A DNA stretch of 12,200 nt from an uncultured Pirellulaceae bacterium (lineage in GTDB: Bacteria; Planctomycetota; Planctomycetia; Pirellulales; Pirellulaceae), in NCBI GenBank assembly GCA_947258905.1, contig CAMYKF010000046.1, forward strand, positions 1-12,200, given 5' to 3'. The notes beneath the pieces were generated by a model. It searched no databases and had not been told where the DNA came from. It saw nothing but the letters and a program-made list of their open reading frames with translations. Position numbers and translations under genes: made by a program. Below, one piece after another: positions 6,158 through 12,200 of the stretch (position 1 is its first letter; every line of letters begins with the position of its first letter).

Positions 6158-6192
6158 GAAGCTTCGTGCCTCATTGAGACTTTATCGCATCC

Positions 6193-7992
6193 ATGTCGGT
6201 CGAACATCCTGCATCTCCGCTTGTTCCAACTCCGGAGCAAACCACGCTGCGTCAAGCCAGTGCCGATTTGCGCGCCGAAGCCCAGACGCTGGATCGCGTG
6301 GAGCCGTTGCTGGACGAGGCCACCGAGCTGGTCAAGCGGGCTATCCGGCAGACACTGGGTTTCAAGTTATTTCCGGTGCAACAGTCCGGGGCCGCCGTGA
6401 TGTCGCGAGGCGGGATTGCCGAGATGTTTACGGGCGAAGGCAAAACATTGACGGCCACGGTCCCGTTGTACCTGCACGCACTGACCGGCAAGGGCGCACA
6501 TCTGGCTACGGCCAACGATTACCTCGCCCAGCGTGACGCCGAATGGATGGAACCGGTATACGCGGCACTCGGCATGACCGTCGGTGTCGTCGTGCACGGC
6601 ATGACCGATGCGGAGCGTCGTGCGGCCTACCGCTGCGACATTACCTACGGGACGTGCCGCGAGTTCGGCTTCGACTTCCTGCGGGACCGGTTGCGCAAAC
6701 GCCAGCTGGAGGAGAGCCAGACTTTCTTTGGCGACGATGTGGCCGGGTCATCGCGAAACAAGCCGGTACAACGTCGGCCGAATTTCATTTTGGTCGATGA
6801 GGCCGACAGTTTGGAGGCGCAGCGGCGCGAGGTCGAGCTGTATAACTGGTGTGCCGCCCATGCCTCGGACATGGAAGACAACGTCGACTACTATTACGAT
6901 CGGGAAAAACGCAAGGTGGACCTGACCAACGCCGGCATGACCCGCGTGCGTGGCACCGCCAAGCCGGAATCACTGGAGGGGCTCAGCCTGGTCGACTTCT
7001 ACGACTTCATGGAACGGGCGGTCATGGTCAGCCGCGATTTTCATCTGGACCAGCACTACGTGATTCGCGATGGCAAGATTGTGATTGTTGACGAATCAAC
7101 GGGGCGGATTGCCGAAGGTCGCCGCTGGAGCAGGGGAATCCATCAGGCCATCGAGGCCAAGGAGAAACAGGAGATCGAGATCCAAACCAGTAACGCAGCG
7201 CAGATCACCGTGCAGCAGCTGGTTAACCGCTACCCGATCATCGCCGGCATGACCGGTACGGCAATCGAATGCCGGCGGGAATTCAAACGCGTCTATCAAT
7301 GCTCAACCAATCGCATTCCGCCCAACCGGCCACGCATCCGCGAGGAGTTGCCACCGAAATTCTTTTTCGAGAAAGACGACAAATGGTCGGCCGTCGTGGA
7401 GGAGATTCAGGAAGTGTCCGCCACGGGGCGGCCGGTTTTGATTGGAACCCGCACGATTGAAAATTCCGAACTGCTTTCGGGGCTGCTGGAGCAGGCCGAA
7501 ATTTCGCACGTGGTCCTGAACGCCCGCCATATCGAGCAGGAAGCGGCGATTGTGGCGCAGGCCGGACAGCTGGGACGGGTGACCGTGGCCACCAACATGG
7601 CGGGCCGCGGTACGGACATCAAGCTGGGTGAGGGAGTCGTCGAGATGGGCGGGTTGCATGTAATCTGCGCCGAATTGCACGACTCCTCACGCATCGATCG
7701 ACAATTGTTTGGTCGTTGTGGCCGGCAAGGCGACCCGGGATCAACTCGTTTGTTTATCTCGGCCGAGGATCCACTGCTGGAACTGGCGTATGGACGTGGC
7801 AAGGCGGCACGGATGCGAAAGATTTACCGCTGGCGCAATTCGGACTGGTGGATTGCCGTATTTCGCAAGGCCCAGCGCAAGATCGAACACGAGCATTTCA
7901 AGCAGCGGCAGGTCATGATGCACTCGCAAAAAGAGAACTTCAAAGTGCTGCGGGAATCCGGCCGCGATCCCTACCTTGATGTTGCGGATTAG
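6193..7992 (+). CDS. Short SecA-like DEAD-family translocase ATPase
   Basis: The 599-aa protein has the SecA motor in order. There is a substrate-entry region LGFKLFPVQQSGAAVM, Walker A TGEGKTL (80-86), a DEAD box V201-DEAD, and a preprotein-binding segment ending in VIRDGKIVIVDESTGRIAEG and RRWSRGIHQAIEAKE. Then come AGMTGTA (351-357), TNMAGRGTDIKL (467-478) and the arginine-finger motif GRCGRQGDPG (507-516). The last 45 residues match the start of the long scaffold helix, and then the protein stops. Housekeeping SecA has about 800-1000 residues, so the wing domain and the C-terminal zinc/SecB-binding tail are missing. The Walker B is DEAD where SecA normally has DEVD. It therefore looks like an accessory paralogue, not the essential SecA. 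By analogy it would move or unfold polypeptides at the membrane. It is followed in the same direction by two adaptor genes, so a shared export role is likely, though a separate promoter precedes those genes. Confidence 0.88.
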   Translation: MSVEHPASPLVPTPEQTTLRQASADLRAEAQTLDRVEPLLDEATELVKRAIRQTLGFKLFPVQQSGAAVMSRGGIAEMFTGEGKTLTATVPLYLHALTGKGAHLATANDYLAQRDAEWMEPVYAALGMTVGVVVHGMTDAERRAAYRCDITYGTCREFGFDFLRDRLRKRQLEESQTFFGDDVAGSSRNKPVQRRPNFILVDEADSLEAQRREVELYNWCAAHASDMEDNVDYYYDREKRKVDLTNAGMTRVRGTAKPESLEGLSLVDFYDFMERAVMVSRDFHLDQHYVIRDGKIVIVDESTGRIAEGRRWSRGIHQAIEAKEKQEIEIQTSNAAQITVQQLVNRYPIIAGMTGTAIECRREFKRVYQCSTNRIPPNRPRIREELPPKFFFEKDDKWSAVVEEIQEVSATGRPVLIGTRTIENSELLSGLLEQAEISHVVLNARHIEQEAAIVAQAGQLGRVTVATNMAGRGTDIKLGEGVVEMGGLHVICAELHDSSRIDRQLFGRCGRQGDPGSTRLFISAEDPLLELAYGRGKAARMRKIYRWRNSDWWIAVFRKAQRKIEHEHFKQRQVMMHSQKENFKVLRESGRDPYLDVAD

Positions 7993-8033
7993 TCGGGTTT
8001 TTCCGGCACGCCCGTGCGGCAGATCACCGCCGG

Positions 8034-8050
8034 GTGTTTGATACAAACGC
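8034..8050. promoter_or_regulatory. Possible operator overlapping the -35 box
   Basis: GTTTG-ATA-CAAAC is a perfect 5-bp dyad (8036-8048), extended by a G/T wobble and a G-C pair to 8034-8050. It covers the -35 hexamer of the promoter at 8038, as a repressor site would. It is short, so it may be chance. Confidence 0.3.
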
Positions 8051-8066
8051 TGTTGCGGTCTAGAAT
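8038..8066 (+). promoter_or_regulatory. Near-consensus sigma-70 promoter upstream of GAF-HlyD
   Basis: TTGATA (8038-8043) and TAGAAT (8061-8066) are separated by exactly 17 bases, with only three mismatches over both hexamers. Transcription would start near 8073, giving a leader of about 220 nt before the ATG at 8295. It is the best promoter in the window and implies that the two adaptor genes can be expressed apart from the SecA-like gene. Confidence 0.55.
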
Positions 8067-8168
8067 CGAAGTTACCGCCAGCCGAACAAGATATCCAACC
8101 ATCAGGTGCTGCTGCTGGCTTGTCCGAGGGTGTCCGGGAATTCAAACACGAGAAAACGCGGAGCGAAT

Positions 8169-8237
8169 GTAGCCGGAGTGGCAACACTTCGGGAGTGCCG
8201 TTTTTCTGCTGCCCCGACTATTTGCAAATCCGGCTAC
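8169..8237 (+). repeat. Structured leader: 9-bp inverted repeat around a GNRA hairpin and T-run
   Basis: GTAGCCGGA (8169-8177) and TCCGGCTAC (8229-8237) are perfect reverse complements. Inside, CCGGAGTG (8173-8180), a GCAA tetraloop and CACTTCGG (8185-8192) make an 8-bp hairpin with one G-U pair, followed after eight bases by five T (8201-8205). The outer and inner stems share bases 8173-8177, so they are mutually exclusive folds, one of which leaves a terminator-like hairpin. It may be a repeat element, an attenuator, or the 3' end of a small RNA that starts near 8073. Confidence 0.4.
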
Positions 8238-8294
8238 GTAATTTCCGGACCAGCCTGAACTTGTTTGCAGTGCGTCCGTCCATCAGGGTCTGAC

Positions 8295-10316
8295 ATGATC
8301 GAAAAACCGACCTCAGCGGAACAAGCGCAAGTCGAAGCCGTCAAGCAGCGGATTCGCCAGATCCTCGCCGAATTGAAGCAGTTGGCCAAATCGGAAGGCA
8401 GCGATCATGAGTTTCTCGGGCAACTGGTTGCGCGCACCCTCGAGTCCACCGGCGCAGCGGGCGCAACCATCTGGCAAGTCGACGAAGACGGGCATGTTTC
8501 GGTGGTCCACGAAGCCGGTACGACAGCCAACAAGGTCGACCTGGATGAAGACCAGCTGGATATGCACAGCAAGCTGGTGCGGACCGTCGTGGCCAGCGGG
8601 CGTCCGACGCTGATCGAACCACAGGCCCGCGACCAGGGCAGCGGCGAAGTGCTGAACCCGATGGCGTTCCTGCTGTTGCTCAAACCGCTGAACGATCCTG
8701 CACTGCATCGACACTACGTCATTGAATTGCTTCAACGTCCCGATATTGCTGCGGCGGCAAGAACCGGATACATGCGTTATCTGGAAGAGATCGGCGAGAT
8801 CTTTGCCTCGTGGCAAGCACGAAACCAGTTGAGGTTTCAAACGACCAGACAAAGCGAGCAGCAGCGATTGCTGGGCTTTGTGAAAGACATTCATGCGTCA
8901 CTGGATCCGCGCGAAGTGGCCTATGCAGCCGCCAATGACGGACGGCTGCTGGTCGAATGTGATCGACTGAGCGTGTTGTCGTTCGATGGCCGATCGGCCA
9001 AGGTGCTGTCGGTCAGCGGGCAGGATGATTTTGACAACCGTTCCAACGTGGTCCGCCGGCAACAGGATCTGGCCAGCGCCGTGTGCCGCAACCGCCAGCC
9101 GTTGTGGCTGACCGGGCAGTCCGAAGGCCTGCCGCGGGTGATCAAACATCTGGTCGACGACTATCTGAATGATTCCCACGCTCGGACCCTCGGCGTAATT
9201 CCCCTGATGCAGGGCGATGAAGACCGGGATCGTGATCCGGACGAGCGGGATCCCGAGCCGCCCAAAGTGACCGGGGCGCTGGTGTTCGAGTGGTTTGGCC
9301 AGGACGTTTCGGAACAACAGGCCGCCGCTCAGGTCGAAGTCCTGTCGGATCATGTGGCTCGGGCGTTAGCCAACGCGGATACGTACAAATCCATCTTCCT
9401 GATGCCATTGTGGCGGACCATCGGCAAATGGCGCTGGCTGATCCAGGCCCGCACGCTGCCCAAAACGATCGCGGTGCTGGCGGCTCTGTTGTTCCTGACG
9501 CTGTTCTTTACGCTGTTCCCCTGGCCGCTGAACATGCGTGTCGAGGGAGTGTTGCAACCCGTGGAACAGCAAAACGTGTATGCCAGAATCGACGGCGTCA
9601 TCGAAACGGTGTTTGTGGAACACAATCAGCCGGTCAACAAGGGCGACAAGCTGCTTGAGCTGCGCAACGATGAACTCGAATACAAATTGACGACTGCCGA
9701 GCGGCAACTCAAGGAAATTGGAGAGAAGATTCGCTGGACGATCGCAGAGCTTTCGCTGTCCTCTCAAATGGAAGGACAGGAAGATCAGATAGCGGCCACG
9801 CTGGCCGATCTCCGGCAACAACAGATAACGGTCGACGAACAAATCAAGATGCTGGAAAAGATGAAGTCCAAGCTGGAAATCCGCAGCCCGATCGACGGCA
9901 CGATCGTCAGCTGGGATCCCCAACGGCAACTGACGGAACGGCCGGTCAGTCGCCAGGATGTCGTGCTGGTGATTGCGGCTGTCAATTCAGACTGGCAACT
10001 GGAACTGTTCATCCCGGAACGCAAATACGGGCATGTGCTGGGCGGTGGCAAGGATCCCAAGGTGACATTCTTCTCGGCGACCGATCCCAATACCAGTTAC
10101 CAGGGTCAGATTACCCGGCTGGAAACTCACGCGTCTGACCATCCACCGTATGGCAGTTCGGTTCGGGCATTTGCCAATTTCGAGGATTCGAAGGAACCAC
10201 TGGGTCTGTATGTGGGCGCAGCGGTTACCGCGAAAATCCACTGTGGCACCAGTTCCATTGGCTACGCGTGGTTCCACGAGTTGTTTGAATTCGTGCAATC
10301 GCGCTTGCTGTTCTAG
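8295..10316 (+). CDS. GAF-domain HlyD-type membrane fusion protein
   Basis: The 673-aa protein joins a sensory half to a secretion-adaptor half. After an N-terminal helix (1-34), residues 35-175 and about 205-360 look like two GAF-like domains (patterns ATIWQVDEDGHVSVV and CDRLSVLSFDGRSAKVLSV, with a V-x-x-x-x-R-P-x-L/W-motif before each second half). They are joined by a helix. A single membrane helix at about 390-410 follows basic residues, so the GAF half is cytoplasmic. The rest is periplasmic: a biotinyl-lipoyl-like domain (VYARIDGVIETVFVEHNQPV to LLELRND, 428-459), a coiled coil (462-527), the second lipoyl half (IRSPIDGTIVSW, 529-540) and a β-barrel part (565-650). Adaptors of this type link an inner-membrane transporter to an outer-membrane channel. 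I chose ATG 8295, with a weak AGGG before it, over a TTG at 8265. The PqqD-M50-HlyD gene follows after 54 bp. The ligand of the GAF domains cannot be told. Confidence 0.82.
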   Translation: MIEKPTSAEQAQVEAVKQRIRQILAELKQLAKSEGSDHEFLGQLVARTLESTGAAGATIWQVDEDGHVSVVHEAGTTANKVDLDEDQLDMHSKLVRTVVASGRPTLIEPQARDQGSGEVLNPMAFLLLLKPLNDPALHRHYVIELLQRPDIAAAARTGYMRYLEEIGEIFASWQARNQLRFQTTRQSEQQRLLGFVKDIHASLDPREVAYAAANDGRLLVECDRLSVLSFDGRSAKVLSVSGQDDFDNRSNVVRRQQDLASAVCRNRQPLWLTGQSEGLPRVIKHLVDDYLNDSHARTLGVIPLMQGDEDRDRDPDERDPEPPKVTGALVFEWFGQDVSEQQAAAQVEVLSDHVARALANADTYKSIFLMPLWRTIGKWRWLIQARTLPKTIAVLAALLFLTLFFTLFPWPLNMRVEGVLQPVEQQNVYARIDGVIETVFVEHNQPVNKGDKLLELRNDELEYKLTTAERQLKEIGEKIRWTIAELSLSSQMEGQEDQIAATLADLRQQQITVDEQIKMLEKMKSKLEIRSPIDGTIVSWDPQRQLTERPVSRQDVVLVIAAVNSDWQLELFIPERKYGHVLGGGKDPKVTFFSATDPNTSYQGQITRLETHASDHPPYGSSVRAFANFEDSKEPLGLYVGAAVTAKIHCGTSSIGYAWFHELFEFVQSRLLF

Positions 10317-10370
10317 CCCCGTCCGTTCGCGTTCGCCGGATCCAACACTCCTTTTTTCTGTACGCTCTTC

Positions 10371-12200
10371 ATGTCGCTGGCTCTGGAATCCACCAACCGA
10401 CGCCCGATTCGGCTGAAAATGCGCGGGGATCTGAGCGGGCGTCGACAGATTTACCAGGGCCAGGTCTACTGGGTCGTCAAGGAGCCGGTGGGGCTGAACT
10501 ATTTCCGCTTTCCCGAAGACAGTTACTTTGTTCTCAACCTGCTGGACGGTGAGTGCAGCCTGGAGGATATCGAACAGGCCTACAACGAGGAGTTCGCGCC
10601 CCGCAAACTGACGATCGACAAGCTGCAATCGTTCATTGGCAGTTTGCATCGTGCCGGTCTGTTGCAGTCGGCCTCAACCGGGCAGGGCGAGGAATTGCTG
10701 AAGCGTCGCAAGAAGACGCGTCGCCAGAAACTGTTTAGCGCCTTTGGCAACGTGCTGGCGGTTCGCTTTCGCGGCATCGATCCCGAACGCATCCTCGATC
10801 GAATGATTCCCTATACGGGCTGGCTGTTTTCCTTTCAGGCCATGTGCGTGGTTCTGTTCGCAGCGTTCCTCGCCTTGATGTCGATCTTTGTGAACTGGGA
10901 CTTGTTCATGGCACGGCTGCCCTCGTTCAGCCAGTTCTTTGGCGATCCATTGTCGTGGTTGTTTCTGGGTATCGTGCTGGCCTTCACCAAGGTCCTGCAT
11001 GAATTTGGTCATGGCTTGTCCTGCAAGAAGTTTGGCGGTGAGTGCCATGAGATGGGATTCATGTTGCTGGTGCTGACGCCGTGTCTGTACTGCAACGTTT
11101 CCGATTCGTGGACGCTGCCCAACAAATGGCACCGCGCGGCGATTGGCGCGGCGGGAATCTACGTGGAATTGATCCTGGCCACGATTGCCACTTTCGTCTG
11201 GTGGAATACCGATCAGGGCCTGGTCAACCAGCTGGCCCTGCAGATGATGACGATCTGTTCAATCAGTACCGTGCTGTTCAACGGAAACCCGCTGTTGCGT
11301 TTCGACGGTTACTACATCCTGTCGGACATCATGGAAGTGCCCAACTTGCAGCAGAAGAGCACGCAGGCGCTGACCGGTCTGGTCAAGAAACACATGCTGG
11401 GCATCGAGCAGACTCATCACCAGATGATGCCTACCCGCAACCTGACCGGATTCGCACTGTACGCGATTGCCTCGATTTTTTATCGCTGGTTCATCGTGAT
11501 TGTCATCCTGATGTTTTTGAACAAGGTTTTCGAGCCGTTTGGCTTGCAGGTCGTGGGCCAGGCCATAGCGGTGATGGCCATCGGAACGCTGGTTGGCATT
11601 CCCCTTTACAAGTTATTCAAGTTTCTCAAGAACCCCGGCATGAGGTATCAGATCAAGATGCGTCGGACACTGATTTCATTTGGGTTGGTCGTGGCACTGG
11701 TGGCTGTTATCGTGTCGATCCCCTTGCCGTTTTATGTGCACTGTGAATTTACAGTGCGCAGCCGGGACAGCGTCAATGTGTATGTGCAATCGCCGGGCGA
11801 GATACGGGAAGTCAAGGCGACGCCGATGCAGCCGGTGAAGGAAGGTCAGGAAATTCTGATTCTGGACAATCTCGAGTTGCAGAGCCAATTGATGGCGATC
11901 GAAGGCGACTTGCGCGAAAAACAGGCGCAGGTCAAGTTGCTCGAGGCTCGATCGTTGGGCGGGGATGACAGGGTGGCGGTGTCACTGGCCACCATCAGTT
12001 CCGAAATCCAGTCGCTGGAAGAACTTGCCGACAAGTTCCGCGAACGCATCAGCCAACTGACTCTCGTGGCTCCCGGCGACGGAACTCTGCTGCCCTATAT
12101 CGAGGTCGGTATGCGGCCGGATGTTTCACAGTCCGGAATCAACGAACCGCTGGCAGCCTTTGAACCCAGGAATAGCAACGCGTATCTGTCTCTGGGCATG
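10371..12200 (+). CDS. PqqD-like/M50 zinc metalloprotease/HlyD fusion (YydH-like), 3' end missing
   Basis: The frame is open from ATG 10371 to the window end, 610 codons without a stop, so the C-terminus is outside. Residues 25-100 form a PqqD-like winged helix (YFVLNLLDGECSLEDIEQA, then FIGSLHRAGLL), the fold used by RiPP recognition elements to bind leader peptides. A basic linker follows (KRRKKTRRQK). The membrane part has about eight helices between 150 and 455 and carries the zinc motif H210-EFGH-214 and the third-ligand segment N304-GNPLLRFDGYY (Asp312), as in M50 site-2-type proteases. Residues 456-610 are an HlyD-like arm: lipoyl half (VQSPGEIREVKATPMQPVKE), coiled coil (500-562) and second half (LVAPGDGTLLP). 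Proteins of this plan are annotated elsewhere as putative peptide zinc metalloproteases (YydH type). It is probably co-transcribed with the GAF-HlyD gene 54 bp upstream. The substrate is unknown. Confidence 0.88.
   Translation, partial: MSLALESTNRRPIRLKMRGDLSGRRQIYQGQVYWVVKEPVGLNYFRFPEDSYFVLNLLDGECSLEDIEQAYNEEFAPRKLTIDKLQSFIGSLHRAGLLQSASTGQGEELLKRRKKTRRQKLFSAFGNVLAVRFRGIDPERILDRMIPYTGWLFSFQAMCVVLFAAFLALMSIFVNWDLFMARLPSFSQFFGDPLSWLFLGIVLAFTKVLHEFGHGLSCKKFGGECHEMGFMLLVLTPCLYCNVSDSWTLPNKWHRAAIGAAGIYVELILATIATFVWWNTDQGLVNQLALQMMTICSISTVLFNGNPLLRFDGYYILSDIMEVPNLQQKSTQALTGLVKKHMLGIEQTHHQMMPTRNLTGFALYAIASIFYRWFIVIVILMFLNKVFEPFGLQVVGQAIAVMAIGTLVGIPLYKLFKFLKNPGMRYQIKMRRTLISFGLVVALVAVIVSIPLPFYVHCEFTVRSRDSVNVYVQSPGEIREVKATPMQPVKEGQEILILDNLELQSQLMAIEGDLREKQAQVKLLEARSLGGDDRVAVSLATISSEIQSLEELADKFRERISQLTLVAPGDGTLLPYIEVGMRPDVSQSGINEPLAAFEPRNSNAYLSLGM

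Larger units (their letters stand above)
5731..6192. other. 462-bp divergent intergenic region without a gene
   Basis: It lies between the ATPase gene (minus) and the SecA-like gene (plus). It holds the inverted pair of hairpin elements at 5778-5946, a 13-bp inverted repeat at 5960-6005 and a TACAAT box at 6152. Open frames here run through the repeats in their inverted halves and show no protein family or plausible start signals, so I call no gene. Confidence 0.6.
7993..8294. other. 302-bp intergenic leader without a gene
   Basis: It lies between the SecA-like stop and the GAF-HlyD start. It contains a short hairpin at 8003-8019, a near-consensus promoter at 8038-8066, and a 9-bp inverted repeat at 8169-8237 enclosing a GNRA hairpin and a T-run. 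No coding frame here shows a recognisable protein. Confidence 0.6.

Noticed and set aside
6193..7992. Housekeeping secA
   Set aside because: The protein lacks the wing domain and zinc tail and has DEAD instead of DEVD; an accessory paralogue is more likely.

Overview
The window looks like chromosomal DNA of a planctomycete, probably Pirellulales-like. This is an inference from gene content: a secreted Cys-type sulfatase, a DUF502 protein, a MoxR ATPase, a short SecA-like ATPase and a PqqD-M50-HlyD fusion. It also fits mid-range GC, mostly absent Shine-Dalgarno sequences, and intergenic regions full of GC-rich hairpins. No rRNA, tRNA, CRISPR array, transposase or phage gene was seen.

Layout. 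At 1-128 (minus) is the N-terminus of a MoxR-type AAA+ ATPase running off the left edge. At 370-1944 (minus) is an exported sulfatase with a clear RBS and an intrinsic terminator. At 2229-2807 (minus) is a DUF502 membrane protein, and divergent from it at 2985-3533 (plus) is a small basic one-TM coiled-coil protein of unknown function. At 3625-4989 and 5005-5730 (both minus, 15 bp apart) lie an arrestin-like membrane protein and a P-loop ATPase that probably form an operon. A 462-bp divergent region (5731-6192) carries an inverted pair of hairpin elements and a further 13-bp inverted repeat.

The right half (6193-12200, plus) is the most interesting part. It holds a 599-aa SecA-like ATPase lacking the C-terminal part of housekeeping SecA. 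Next is a 673-aa protein with two GAF-like regions, one membrane helix and an HlyD-type periplasmic adaptor. Last is a protein with an N-terminal PqqD-like domain, a membrane zinc protease (M50, HEFGH) and a C-terminal HlyD-like adaptor; it is open to the window end (610 aa visible). A near-consensus promoter sits between the first and second genes, followed by a leader of about 220 nt with a GNRA-capped hairpin.

How the genes may work together (inference): the right-hand cassette has the parts of a sensory export or peptide-processing machine. These are a cytoplasmic DEAD-family motor, a GAF-regulated adaptor, and an intramembrane protease with a possible peptide-recognition domain and its own adaptor arm. 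No ABC ATPase or outer-membrane channel is visible here, so the energy source and exit route are unknown. The arrestin-like/ATPase pair and the coiled-coil protein have no assigned pathway.
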